From Sphagnum magellanicum (lineage: Eukaryota > Streptophyta > Sphagnopsida > Sphagnales > Sphagnaceae): DNA of 64,000 bases. Below, in pieces: positions 10,900-23,418 of this stretch. The number at the start of each line of letters is the position of its first letter. Position 1 is the stretch's first letter. The notes beneath the pieces are model-generated. The model was not told the origin of the DNA and did no database searches. It saw only the letters and a list, made by a program, of their open reading frames with translations. The stretch lies in the NCBI GenBank assembly GCA_021904315.1, contig CM038916.1, positions 2,728,001 through 2,792,000 of the forward strand. The letters are read 5' to 3'. Made by a program: the position numbers and the translations under genes.

Positions 10900-11515
10900 G
10901 CTCAATGCAACAGTAAGCTCAACACAATATATCTCGTAGAATCAGATTGGGACAAATTATATGAGCTGGTGTCTTCAGGGAAGAGGTTTTTTATTATACC
11001 TTCATGTTGTCGTAGCTTCAACCTAGTGGCTGATGATTGAATCCCGCCAGAGGAATATCCCCGATCTACCTTGGCACCATCTTCTGAACTATGATTTGAT
11101 CCTTCCGATGAGAGATTAGCAGTCTGACCGCAGTTCAGAAGAAACTTCACACTTGGTTTCCTCCTCGATCTGTTCAAGCGTGAAGCTCCAAAAACTAGCA
11201 CCACCCAATTAGGAAGAACGATGATGTCATACATGGAATACTCTCAACAGAAATATGTTATACATGTGATTTATGGACATAGAGCTCAAACAATTTCATG
11301 CAACTTCTGTTTTCCAGGATCAGACCCGTTTGGATCATGAAACCTTTTGGACACAATCAGAGCATCATGTGTATGCCGGCACAATTTTTTTGAGAAGAAC
11401 AACTTAGAAATACAGGAAAAAAAACGTTCACAAGTTCTTACATGACAGATGTGTGCATAGGAAAAGCTAGAACTCCAAAACCTGCAAACTACAAACTGCT
11501 CACCCAAACAGCGCT
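10900..11515 (-). repeat. right arm of the inverted gene-fragment duplication
   Basis: Reverse-complement partner of 8,741-9,345. Homology appears to start at the GTTTGCAGG block (about 11,490) and fades near 10,900. This arm keeps a continuous 110-codon frame on the minus strand (11,234-10,902), whereas the other arm has a frameshift and a stop. Confidence 0.75.
11000..11185 (-). CDS. better preserved exon copy in the right inverted arm
   Basis: On the minus strand an AG acceptor (TTTTTGGAG) precedes 11,185 and an AAG/GTATAA donor follows 11,000, matching the borders of the plus-strand copy. The frame is open and encodes a basic N-terminal part (SRLNRSRRKPSVKFLLNCG), then a Ser/Asp-rich part and a basic KLRQHEG end. 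If splicing is skipped the frame runs on to 10,902. Homology at the protein level, with the frame preserved, suggests selection at some time. Function unknown. Confidence 0.35.
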
Positions 11516-12460
11516 GGAAGAAATATGTTGGATCTAAGGTACCCTCCGATTACACTAAAGGTCTACACGTTTTAACTTGAAGTTGGAACTTGCCATAAAA
11601 GGGCAGAGTCATTACACGATGCGCTGCTTGTTTGTGTGAGGGTCCTTTGTACCTTCTTACTTTCAGACTTATTCTATCTCTAAGTACATACGTACCCTTC
11701 TCTCATTACAAACTTACTCTTCTCTCCTTACAAACCTCATTAAATGGTTCTTTCTCTAAATTATGTCCATTGTAATTAAAATGTCTATTAATTGAAAATT
11801 ATGGCCAAACTTGTCAAATTGCGCTTGAGCAATTATACGTATCAGCACACACCTTTTCACACGTTTCAAAGGATGTGCTCATGTTGGACATAACAGAAGA
11901 AATTTGAATTGATTTTATTGTAAGTGGAGTTGGAAATGCTTAGAAAGTACTTTCGCTTTTTTCCCTCATTTTTGAGCTGTGCAGGAAGTGGCAATTGTTC
12001 CTAAGATGGTTTAGCCAGATTTGCTTATAAAATAGATGACAAAGTAAACAACATTTAAGCATCCTTCCATACTTTTGGCTACCTACTAGAACCTATTATA
12101 CATATCTGGAAACTTTTCTTTCTTTTTTTCAAAATCTGGAAAATTTGGACCATTTTTCTTTCCATTTAAAAAACCTTTGTACATATATCTAGGTCGAAAT
12201 CAGATTTATAAGGACAAAACTTTGCAAAACTTTGTCACCAAAATAATCACTGCAAGGAAGGCCCCCCTTTCACAATTCACTGTCTCAAACATCATTGCAT
12301 GGTGTATGTAAAAATGATGTCCTATTAATTACTATTTACTTTTACACTCAAACATCAGTGTAGTGTATGTCAAATCATTCCCTAAAATTTACTTTTCACT
12401 TTGACACCAAACCCTACAAATGGATAAGAGTTGGGCAACTATATATGCAAGTGGGAGTAA
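11516..12460. other. spacer
   Basis: AT-rich unique-looking sequence. No gene or element end seen. Confidence 0.45.
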
Positions 12461-12466
12461 GGTAAC

Positions 12467-12850
12467 AATCTATATTCAATTTGATATGAACCCATGACCT
12501 CAGTGAAAGGGATTGTTTAGCTCCATAGATTGGTGGGCCATAAGCTAGCTTAATCCCACATACAACTTGGATGTGCAAGTAGTGTACACAACATGTTCAC
12601 TTAAAGCCCAAGAGGAAACTAACCGCACATACAGCTTGGACACGCAAGGAGTTGACATGACATGTTTACTTAGAGCCTAAGAAGGACAAAGTTACCAAAC
12701 TATATTCAATTTGATATCAACTCATGACCTGTTCGAAAGGGATCATCTGACACTCATTAATTGTTTGGCTGTAAGCTAGCTTAACCCACATACAACTAGG
12801 ACATGCAAGTCGCTGCCATGGCATGCTCACTTAAAGCCCAAGAGGGGACG
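12467..12850. repeat. partial direct duplication, ~150-bp modules
   Basis: The block TATATTCAATTTGATAT followed by a CATGACCT-GAAAGGGAT block, an AAGCTAGCTTAA block and AAAGCCCAAGAGG occurs at 12,467-12,612 and again at 12,697-12,847. A third, partial copy of the distal half lies at 12,618-12,680. Read on the minus strand, GGGTTCATATC resembles a tRNA B box, so a tRNA-derived SINE duplicated in tandem is one reading. Confidence 0.6.
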
Positions 12851-14390
12851 AAATTTAGCATGTGACATTAACTTAAATCCATCACAATCATGTGATTGTA
12901 AGGCCATAATGGGACTCCTCAATTATGGATTGGCTTTCCTCTCCACCATCATACCCCTTCACTTCAAGTTAAATAGTATAAGCCTCTTATACAAATGGAA
13001 GGAAAACTAACAATGTGGAGGGAAAATTTTTGCCTGGAGCTTTCTATGTGGCAGGAACATTGATGATAGGCCTTCCAAACTGTAAGCTGGATGGTGTTAT
13101 TGTATAAAAAGTCCCATGGTTGGGTCTTCAAGTAAACCCAAAATAGCTAATATTCTGCAAATTGGAGATTTCTAGGTCAGTTGACTACCTACATTAGGGA
13201 ACAAAATTCTATAATAAACCACTAAACGTAGAGGGAATAGTGCATGGTTAAAACATTAAAACTTAAAACACTTGGAAAGGTCGGTGCCATTTTAAGTAGT
13301 TATGTGTATAGGGTAAGGCCTTTCTTCCCAGGGCCAGGCCTAATTTCCCAAGGGGATAGGTGAAAAGTAGGGGAGGTTGACAGGACGAAGCTGCTCTCAG
13401 CATCAAGTACAAAAGGTTCTTCATTCAGATGGTGGACGTTTCCTTCCATTGATGAAAGCATCTTTTGTGTGGGAGGGCGCTTTCAAATAGAAAGAATTTA
13501 TTTTAAATAATAAAGTACTTTACAGATGAATGAAGTTGATATGTGTACAAGGTGTCTGTTCTTTTTAACAACTAAACAAAGATGCAATGATGTCCCATTT
13601 AAACTACTATAAAGTACATGCTCAACATTTTAAGAGTTCTGGATTCAGAGGGCATGCCTTGGAGCCCATAAAATATGTAATGTTTCTACACCTTGTCCTT
13701 GGGTTTTAAGAAAACCAATACCCATCAAAGAGTGGCATAGATGATCTAGACAAGTGTTTTGGTGGAAATCCCAATAGGTGCCTTTGTTGTTTTAATATGT
13801 GTTCCTAATTTGGATTGGGAACTTTCGAAACTAAGATCCATTGCAAGAAAGTTTTGTTTGTAAAGGGTTCCAAGTTGCAAGTTCAACTTGAAACAACATT
13901 CCACAATTTATCAGTTTCTTTTGCCCAATGAAAAGAATGAGAAAGTGACATTCCACTTCCGATATGAACCAATTATTGGTTGCACTTTTGAACCCAATCA
14001 GAACTAACTACCAAAGTGGAAGGTCATTTTGTCGATTTATTCATTGAGTGAAAGGAACTTAGTAGTTTTTATCAAATGAGGACCTTCTTGATTGTTGCAA
14101 ACTAGTTTGATCAGATTTGAAGGATAGAGGCAAGCCCAAAAACCCCACAAGTACTTCTCACCCACTTGCTTTTTCTCTTTTTGTTCTTTTGAAACACAAC
14201 GGCAGACCTGACCTGACAACCCATTTGCATCCCCAACTCAAGCTCATTGGCAGAGGGCCGACAGGTCACTTCCTCATTTTGAAAGTAGGTAATTTGGGCC
14301 TTAAGGTAGCAACAAATGTTGGGCCATTGTTTACTCTTATGAAGAACCTCCTGTTCCAATTCTAAAGAGTAAATTAGAACAATTCTGGTC
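12851..14390. other. spacer
   Basis: No coding or repeat structure that I can support, apart from short composition-driven open frames on both strands near 14,037-14,392. Confidence 0.45.
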
Positions 14391-15290
14391 ATTTAATAAA
14401 TTATTTTTGACTTCGGTTTTGAAAATTAGACCCAGTTCTTGTCCTGTTTCAAGTAACCCAAATCCGAAATGGTGGTTGATTTCTGGTTAGCCCTAGGTTT
14501 TTTTACTTCTTCTTTTTTTGGGAAAGTTTCAGTTTGACCCTGGTTCCACAAATAAATAGAACCCGGAACCTAGTTTTGGGTTTGGTTTTTAAATGGTTAT
14601 AGTTCTAGTTTCAAAAATCAGACACACCTACAATTCGATTTTTACTAACTAAAACCAGAACGACGAATCAAAGCCACCAAATCAGGCACTTGCACAGAAC
14701 TGGTAGGAACCAGGAGTCCTCCTAAATGTACATATTAAATGTGTGAGAAATGTGATGTTACAACTAGTGTTTGTTGGGAGGTTTTTTTAATTTGTTAAGA
14801 ATCTCCAGTTTGGATTCAATGGAAATTTTCAGAATTCCAGAACCTCCAATTCAAGTTCTTTAATATGTTTTAAATTAAGAAAACTTCCTATTCCAGGGTT
14901 TTGAAAATTGTCATAAAAAACCTAGTGATTCTCATGAATTTTAGAAATAAAAGAACCTCCAATTCCAGTTTTATGAAAAAAAATAGAATCACAGAACTTC
15001 CAATTCCAGTTTTATGGAAAATAATAGAATTGCAGAACCTTTGGTTCCAGTTCTTTAATTTTTTAGAATTAAAAAAGCCTCCAGATCTAGGTTTTTGAAT
15101 TTTTTCCCAAAATCCCTAGTGATTCTCATGAAAAAATCAACAAAGAATCCACAGTTTAGGGTAGGTTCTTTAACCCAATTCTTTGGATTCTTTAGAACCT
15201 CAGTTAAATGTCAAACCTGGAATTGTGATCCCCCCCCCCTTCTACAACCCCCTCAAGGGTCAAAACCAGTTCTGTGATTTTGAGAACCAT
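14391..15290. repeat. GGTTCC-rich patch and ~55-bp degenerate tandem repeat
   Basis: At 14,391-14,640 the texture resembles the patch at 3.4-3.6 kb. From about 14,800 to 15,200 the block AGAACCTCCAATTCCAGTT with an ATGAAAAA-ATAGAAT tail recurs imperfectly several times. Open frames at 14,901-15,277 simply follow this repeat. Confidence 0.5.
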
Positions 15291-16783
15291 CAATAACCTA
15301 AAACCAGTGTCTAGAATCTTCTGTGCAAGGGGATGAGGTGAATGGATGGAAAAATGGATAACCCTAATTTTTTATGGGTGACTGGTAGAAGCTGCCAATC
15401 TACCAAACAATCACTCATCGTGAAGTGTTGCGGACGCAGAGATTCCAATGTCTATTGTTATTTTCTACATTTTGCTGTTGTTTGTTTGTTTGTTTGTTTG
15501 TGTGTTTGTAAGTGTTTTTAATGTTTGTTATTCAATAAGAGTGGCGTTACTGAGCTAGTTCTTGTGATGGAGTGAATTCTTATTGCTTGGTGTTTATTCT
15601 TGGAGGAAATGTGAATCACAATGGAAAAATGGTTGGTGCTGATGCTTCAAAAATGGCAAGAGTAGGATGCAACGTGAAGATAAGAAGAAAGCCTTGCTAG
15701 GACTATAAAGGGGCAAAGATGCAAAGAACTAAGTTTTATATGTTTAAGCAATGAATTGTGGGTTTGCACAATAGTTATCATTGTCTTTGTGGTGCAATTG
15801 GGGAAGAATGCTCCATTGTAGATCTTTGGTTTTCTAGCATGTTGCAAACACTTCCACTATGTATAAGCTTCAAGGTAGGAATAAAATATTTTCTCTTAGA
15901 ATTTAGGGCTAGATCAAGGGAGATGATGATAGTGTCTAGAGATTTCTTGAATGATCACAGTGCCTAGTTCAATGTGTTATGATTTCTCAAGGTTGATGGG
16001 TGAAAGCACACTGTGGTGGTATATTTTAACCAAAAAAATGTAGCGTTTGGTGAAGTATAGATTCTATATTCTAAATAATCTAAAGTTGGTCACCTACCTT
16101 TTCCACTAAAGTAAAATAGTTGTAGGGTTCACAATTTCATGAACTTTCTGAATTGATGTGCAACCTAAGTTCTTCCCACCTAGGTTTGCAGTTAATATAT
16201 GTGGGGAAGGTAGGGCTACACACCCTAATTAATAGTTGGCAATTATCAACAAACTGATTATGACACCTTAAATAGATGTCAACATCGATGAACATAATGT
16301 TACAACACGATGCGGCACCCTAATTAGTTACAATGCAAGCTCTTTGCATGTTATTGAACAGTTTGAACCTAAAGTCATGTCACTTGTTGCTTAAAGATTG
16401 ATTCTCACTAATTAAGAAAATTACACTCCCATAGATTGTTAATGAGTAGTTGATGCATGGAGTGATTACTTAGCCGCACACATAAGGAGTCTAAAGGTGA
16501 GTTCTAACAAGCTGCAAAAAGTTTATTAGAGGTCACCATTTTGCTTGTAACAAAACAAAGTAAGTGCTGAAATAAGTTTTTTGTTGGACTTTTCTTTTTT
16601 GTAGTTTTGGGCTCATGTTTGTATCAATCTTTTTGTATGTTTTTTTGTTCCTTCTTCTTTTCAAGGTTTGCAAAGGTTGATGTTAAACATCAATTGAGAT
16701 CAATTAGGGAGGTCAAAGGTTAAATTTCTAATACTTATAATCTATGTATATGCTTTGGGGGTTAAAGTAAATAGGCTAGGCAA
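15291..16783. other. spacer with (GTTT)n tract
   Basis: A GTTT tetranucleotide run lies at about 15,478-15,503. The rest holds short frames without recognisable content. The last bases (TAGGCTAGGCAATAGGC) resemble the TAGG-rich part of the modular repeat that continues beyond the gypsy element at 29,170. Confidence 0.4.
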
Positions 16784-16788
16784 TAGGC
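16784..16788. repeat. target site duplication TAGGC, left side of the gypsy element
   Basis: TAGGC directly precedes the left LTR and is repeated exactly at 29,170-29,174 after the right LTR. A 5-bp duplication is normal for Ty3/gypsy integrases. Confidence 0.85.
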
Positions 16789-17419
16789 TAGTAGAAGTGA
16801 AATTTAAGTTCCTGCAAAATATTTCACACTACTATAACAACATATTTGCATTCCACATGTTTATGTTCACTATTTTTGTCTTAAGTTTCAACAAATTTAA
16901 CATTACCATTCATTCCAACATTAGATTCATGGTTATTGCATATAACCAAAATCTACACTTCAAAATACATTATAAAAAATTCCAAAAACAAGATTACAAT
17001 TCATTTCATCTTAATTTAACACTAGAGGAAATCCACGCAAAAGATGAACATAGAATTCACTGTAGAAGTTTGTGTTTTTCTATATTACTAAAAATATGAA
17101 TCCAAATTATAACGTAATCCCATGTTTTGTTTTTTAAAATCCCAAAACAACACTTATAGTTTGTGTTATATCAAAATAGAATGTGGTTTTCTATTGCAAG
17201 TACCTCGAGCTCTTCCTATTATCCTTGTCCAAAAAAACTCCCACTCCCCCGTGTCTCTCTTATTCTTTAGAACTCCCCCCTTTAATACCATCCCAAGTCA
17301 CATTATTATGATCCAAAGCAACAAAAATTCAAAATTCAAACTAACAAGGTTCCTTAATTAATCCCTATCCTAATTGCCTTGTTCATCTCAAATCACATAC
17401 TTAGTTTACCCCCTTAACA
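16789..17419 (-). repeat. 3' LTR of the gypsy element
   Basis: Aligns along its length with 28,516-29,169. On the minus strand it begins TGTTAAGGGGG and ends in CTA instead of the expected CCA, a single change at the terminal dinucleotide. The body includes a CCCAAGTCACATTATTATG block shared with the other LTR. Confidence 0.9.
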
Positions 17420-17431
17420 TTACCCCCTTTA
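17420..17431 (-). other. polypurine tract
   Basis: Minus strand AAAGGGGGTAA directly precedes the 3' LTR start TGTTAAG. This is the expected position of the plus-strand DNA primer of reverse transcription. Confidence 0.7.
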
Positions 17432-17549
17432 TACTTTGGATTTCATCCCCAAAATCCTTGTAAAATGACAGAAATGAAATGATAATATTTTATATCCTTT
17501 TAAACATATGTGTCCCCTAACACAATGTTGTAATCCCCATCTACATAGA

Positions 17550-20140
17550 AACTAGTGGTCTTATATCTATGTTTTTCTTTGCAATTCAAATCTTTTCCCC
17601 CACTAATTCAATTTGTGGTTCAATGTCTAAATGATATATCTTGGATATCTCTTATATTAGTGCTAGAAAAGCCTCCACTTTTTCCTATTACGGAATTCCT
17701 TTTGGTTCTTTTTTTTCTTGACCCTTTTTTTGAAGGTCATGTGGTATCTTTAATTAACCTCCTCCTAGACTACTCCACTTATGGGGTCCTATGATTCCTT
17801 AGTTTGTACTTCCTCCTCCTAAGTTGTCCCACTCGGCCATGTTTCTGTCTCTTCATCTTGGCCTAATACCTCTATACTTGTTGGATTGCCACAAATAAAA
17901 TCTAGAAAATTCTTTTGATAAACTTTTAACTTATACTTCAAAAAAATTTCATTAGCTTTATGCTAAACCATATTTTTCTCCAATTCCTTTGTAAAATATT
18001 CCTCTACAACCTCCCACTATTCCTTAGATTCTACCTCAAAGTCCTTCATCTTGATCTTCATCCTCATCAATGTATAGTACTTCAACATCTATTCATAATC
18101 CTCTAGTCTTTTCTTGATACCAACTAGATCCAAACTCTTCTTCTATTCCTTTACCTTCTCCAACTATGCTTGCAGGTGCTACAAAGTTCTCCGATACTCC
18201 TTCTTGTCCTTCATGAACTACTTTCTTTCTACCTCTGTTGTCTTTTTTTTAAACTCCTCAAATTGCAATAAAGATACATTTTTCAAATTTATCAATTCCA
18301 AATCTATCAAAACATTCTCCTTCTCCTTCTTTTCTTTAGTCAGTGCTTTCACTTGACTATCCAAAGCCTCCTACTATTTCTTATGAAGAAATAGTGCTTT
18401 TGTCCACTTCCTTTCTGTGGTTTCCCAAATTTCAACCTTCTGCCTTAAATTCTACAATTCTTCATCTTGCAACTTTAGCCATGATGTGCTACTCTTGAGC
18501 TTTTCATTCTCATCTTGCAATCACTTAATGAATATTTTATTTTTTTGTTCAACCTTTGCACAAATTGCCATGTTCTTCTTCCAAATTTCCACATTATGTT
18601 TATATGCCTTCTAGAACTCTCTCTTTTTATCCAATTCCTCTTATAACACTACTTTCTCCTTTTCCCCTGTAACCAATTTAGTCTTCAGAATGTTTACCTC
18701 CAAAGTCAAATTCCCAATGTGTAGATTCACAATCACCATGGCCTAAAATAACTCAACTACCTTATTTACTTTCATTACTTTTGCAGCTACCTCCTTCACA
18801 AACTTTGGTGTACTTATCTATGTCGTAAGATTTCCAAATCCTTCTACATATGATCCCAGCTCCTGTACCATTCTTCTCCCCAATTCAAACTCAAATGGGA
18901 ATCCTTCTACAAATTCTGGCCTACTAGGTGGTACTTATAGTTTTGTTGGTCTAAACTTTTCAAAAGCAAGGTGTGTCACCACTCTCTCCATTTGTAGTTC
19001 AATAGCTTGTAGACCTTCCTGTCTCTAGTATTATTATTGTTGCAAATGTTGTTATAAATGTTGAAAATGTTTTGGACTTATAATGGTCTCCATCCAATCT
19101 TCACATACATTCCCTTCAAAATGTAAATGCTCCTCACACTTTGGAGACCATATGTCATGTTCCCTCTTAACTCCCTAGCTCTACTCCCGCAATTGTTTCT
19201 CCTGTGGCAATGTCATCTGTGGTATTCACTGCCTCTACTCCGTCAGTTGTCTCTCCTTTGGAGATGTCATTTGTGGTATTGTTGGAGTTTATTTAACTGC
19301 CTAGACCACTGGTGGCACTACCCTTACCACTATTGGTATTGCAAATGGTTCCACTCTTACTCTCATCATTTTCTATGCCCTCAAATTTATGCTCTCCTAT
19401 TCCCTCTTCACTTTTGAGCCTAAAACTCCTCCTTCCTCAATTCTGTTCTTCCTTTTAAAAGCACTTCTTAGAGAGTCTATTACAATTTTCTTTCTATTCT
19501 CTAATGTTCTTAACATCTTTTTCGTAGTTTTTTTAACCTTGACCAGTGGTTTTTATGGATTGTCCTTTTGATGCACAAATGAATACTGAAAGATTTTTTC
19601 TAATACCATGGCAAATTTACCTTAAACCTATCTTTCTTATCCTTTTTATTCTCCTTAACATACTTATACCACCTATCCAGCTCATTACACAAACTATTGA
19701 ATATAATTTGTGCTTAATCTACTTATTACCCTTTTTCTGCCCTCAACAATGTAATAGCATTATTGTTGCTAAAATATTATCCCTTTGATGAACGATAGAT
19801 ATAATGGCAAGATATCTAGAAGAGTATGGCAAACCCAGACTTTTTGCATTCCATTGATCTAGAGAAGAATTTGCAAATGCAACTCTACAATTCTATAATG
19901 CCTAAACTACTAATGACTTACTAACCTATCCTTTCGGTTCTTCTACATACCCTTCCACACACACTCCAAAAACATCTACAATTAGTTGTTTGTTGATTGC
20001 ATACACCTTATCCTTATGCCCAAAATAAATATATGCCCCCTTGATCAAGAATGTGTTCAAAAATTCCAACATTACATCGAGCATTGGTTCCCACCCCATT
20101 AGAAACAAAAACACAAGCCCTACTTTAGAAGCCTAGTCTT
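17550..20140 (-). pseudogene. extra ORF of the gypsy element, coiled-coil protein remnant
   Basis: Downstream of the integrase the minus strand encodes a long lysine/glutamate/leucine-rich protein in one main frame, interrupted by many stops. An N-terminal globular part lies at 20,114-19,926 (motifs NTFLIKGAY and VFGVCVEGYVEEPKG). It is followed by an LCNELDRWYKYVKENKK stretch near 19.7 kb and a coiled-coil region at about 18.9-18.0 kb. Of 14 in-frame stops traced in the coiled-coil part, 12 are TAG. Plant gypsy lineages such as Tat/Ogre and Athila carry extra ORFs, but I cannot place this one. Confidence 0.6.
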
Positions 20141-20942
20141 CTTTTGCAGCAATATCATTCTAGTTCTCCATTCACTCTATATGTTTTTCATAGTTATATT
20201 TCGTCTGTGTCCACATGAAATGCTCAGGATTTGGAATTTTAATACCTTTTTCCAAAAGTGTAACTCTATCCAGGATCGTGCATCTTCTTTTTGCTACCAT
20301 TTTTGCTTCATGCTACTCCATCTCCATCAACCTTCATTGTGATTCTGCCATTGTCTACACCTCTATGGTTTGATGTACATTCAACTACATTTTTGTGAAT
20401 AACTATTCTTCCTATGTAACAACGTTTTCCTCCCTTGTGTCCTTTTGCATTGTTTGTGCCTCCACAAAATGATGTTTCTTAGTTTTATTTTCCTCCAATT
20501 CCTCAAGGCACACCAAATTTATTGATGTAGCTCCTAGTCTTGTCTACTCTCTTCCATGCTAATGTTATCTGCTTCTGTGCAAAAACTCAACTTTAGATGT
20601 TCCAATTATATCTATGTCTTGAATTATTGTCTCCACAAACTGTATCTTCACATTATATGCCTTCCCTTTTGCACATTCCAGAGATGATGATGAATGTGAC
20701 AACAACATTACAGCTAACAGCTGAATATTCAACACTCCTTTTTTTACTTTTCTCAACTCCTCTTTTACTTATGTTGTTCTCAATAATTCCATTTCCTCCT
20801 CCTACCTTCGTTTATGCTCACTCTTCTAAACTTCCTTTTCCCTTGTTATTCACTATAGTTTTTCAATTGCACTCTTTGCACTCATATTGCTATGAACTCC
20901 AAAACTTCAAAAATGCGCACAACTTCCAACAACAAACACAAA

Positions 20943-21143
20943 CTACTTTTGAAGGTTATCCTGTTTTTTCTCATCCTTGAACATCCCGCTCATCACATTG
21001 ACCAACATACGGTTAGTTTCAAACTTCTCAATGGTCACCAATAACATAGTGTTATTTGGCAACACATATTGTACTTTGTATGGTCCAAACCATTTCTTAA
21101 TAAATTTCCTTAAGTGTGACTTATTGCCCTTTAAAAACCACAA
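20943..21143 (-). pseudogene. integrase C-terminal domain remnant
   Basis: The frame encodes a KKWFGPYKVQYVLPNNTMLL stretch, characteristic of the small beta-barrel C-terminal domain of gypsy integrases. No chromodomain follows. It is separated from the catalytic core by about 100 bp with stops. Confidence 0.75.
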
Positions 21144-21251
21144 AACATAATCACCAAAACTAAACTATTTTTCCAAATTCTATTGTTGACTCCATATTGC
21201 TCTATTTCACTCCTAAATTTTTGTAGTTTCTATAGCCCACATTCTAGCTTC

Positions 21252-21967
21252 CTATAACTTCTCGAGCTCTGTAATTGTACTAGTTAAAATTCTCACTGGA
21301 ATACTCTCTCTCTCATCTCCACCAATAACTAAAATGATGTACTCTATGGGCATTAATGGATGTAATCCATACACTAATTGATATGGTGTATACCCTATTG
21401 TTACTTTGTATGTAGTTGTATATGAAAATAACACTGTAAGCATATGCTCATCCCAATCTGTTCTATTTTCACTAATTAACTTGGTCAACATTGTCCCAAG
21501 TACCTTGTTAATAGACTTAACCTGCCCATTCCCTTGAGGATAATAAGTTGTAGAATTCACATGTTTCATCAAAAAATGATCTATCAAATACTTGATGGCA
21601 TCTTAATAAAATGAACTCCCTGATCTATGACTATAATCAAAGGACATCCAAACTTGGTTAATATGCATTCATACAAAAAAATTTACTATGACTGTTACTC
21701 TGTATTAGTTCTCAAAGTTCTTACTTCCACCCACTTAGTAACATAGTTTGTGGCAACAAGAATATATATGTTCCATGTATATTTCCCTACTAGCTTAATT
21801 GGCCCCACAAAATCAAGTCCCCATTTCATAAATGGTTCCTCTAGAAGACTCGTGACCAGCTTTGTAAGACTTTGAGTTGCTAATCCTCTTATTCTTTGAC
21901 ATGCATCATAAGATTTGTAGTAATCATGCACACCCCTGTACATAATTGGCCACCAATATCCAACCAA
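21252..21967 (-). pseudogene. integrase, zinc-binding and catalytic core remnants
   Basis: Two frames, 21,967-21,695 and 21,587-21,252, together cover the integrase. The first has GYWWP and CQRI, from the zinc-binding region, then WGLDFVGPI with the first catalytic Asp. The second starts near HFLMKHVNSTTYYPQGNG and runs to a TPYQLVYG motif. The catalytic Glu expected after NGQ is replaced by Lys (NGQVKS), and stops separate the two parts. Its role was insertion of the cDNA into the genome; the copy cannot be functional. Confidence 0.88.
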
Positions 21968-22370
21968 TATCTTCCTCTACATTATTTTCATTACGAAATG
22001 CCCCTTTGAAGGTCTTTCATGTAATTCTTTCACCACCATTTATGTTTCTATTGTTGTCAAAATCATCGTAGTCTGTTATCTTGGCCCATTCTATACAATT
22101 CACCATTCTTCAATGTAAAAGGCTTTACTCTCTTAATTAATCTCTACTTCTACATTGATAATGTGCCCTCAATTTGTCCTATTTTCAAAAATTCTTTTAC
22201 ATCATTTAGCCACTCAGGCCTTGTATAAAACAAACTTGCATTTGTGGTTTAATCAAGCACACTTGTGGGTTTTATTATCCAATAATTTTGACAATGCATC
22301 TACAACTACATGAGTTTTGTTTGGCTTATACACTATTGTGAAATCATATTTGAAAAACAATAATAACGAT

Positions 22371-22640
22371 CTAGCTATTCTCCCTGAAACTTGTGGTTTG
22401 TTGACCAAATAGACTAATGCCATATGATCTACATATATAAAAGAGAAACTTATTGTTCAACAAATAATGTCTGAACTTGTGTAAAGAAAAAACCATTGCT
22501 AAAGCCTTTCTTTCTATGGTGCTATAATTTTGTTCTACTCTTTTCAAAAGCCTAGAAGCATATATTGTTGGTTGATCATTTTTCCCTATTATGTTCTGAA
22601 ACAACATAGCCCCCATAAAATAAGGATGCATCTATATGAA
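22371..22640 (-). pseudogene. RNase H domain remnant
   Basis: The frame encodes PTIYASRLLKRVEQNYSTIE followed by RKALAMVFSLHKFRHYLL, the typical RNase H-like region of gypsy polyproteins, here following the RT fragments as expected. It is frameshifted near its end. Confidence 0.88.
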
Positions 22641-22818
22641 CATAAAATTCCACCTACCAGTTTGGTGATATCAATATCGATGTTTTAATATACTTCTATT
22701 TAATCAATTCCCAAGCCTTCTAACATTCCTTTGTCCAAAGAAAAGGTTTTTGTCTTTTTGTCAGTTTAGTGATAAATGCCATAATTACAATGAAGTTTTT
22801 TATAAAACATCTATAAAA

Positions 22819-23418
22819 CTATGCCATCCCATTGAATACTTGCTGCTGAGAATTTTTAGGTGGTAGCATGTTTATGATTGTTTGTATTTTCTTTGGATCT
22901 GGTAGTTTCCCTTGCTTGGAAATAATAAAACCCAAGATCATCTTTGAAAATACCATAAATGCACATTTGTCTGGATTTAGACTAATGCCATATTCTCTAC
23001 ACTTTTGAAAACATAATTTGAGCTTTTGCAAATGACTTTCCATGTCATTATACATCGTAAAGTCATCTAAAAATATCTTCATAAAATTATCCAAATACTC
23101 TTAGAATGTTTTGATCATAGCTCTCTAATATGTTGGAAATACATCTTTAACTCTAAACAACATCACCTTCCATATAAAAGCCCCCTAGTCTATAACAAAT
23201 GTAGTCTTGTATCTGTCTTTTGGAGCTATAGATATTTGATAATATCCTAAATATCCATTTAAAAAAGAATATGTCTCATACCCTATTAGTATGTTCAGCA
23301 TTTCATCTATGCAATGTAATGGGTAGGAATCTTTTTTTGTGGTTGCATTTAGTTTTTTAAAATTTATATAGATTTTTAGCTTGCCATTTTTCTTGGGTAC
23401 TACTACTATGGGTGACAA
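22819..23418 (-). pseudogene. reverse transcriptase remnant
   Basis: Two frames, 23,418-23,185 and 23,094-22,819. The first has VPKKNGKLKIYINFKKLN and the LNGYLGYYQI block. The second has FLDDF, the local form of the catalytic [YF]xDD box, and an ILGFIISKQG block. A stop-containing gap of about 90 bp separates them. Role: cDNA synthesis. Confidence 0.9.
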
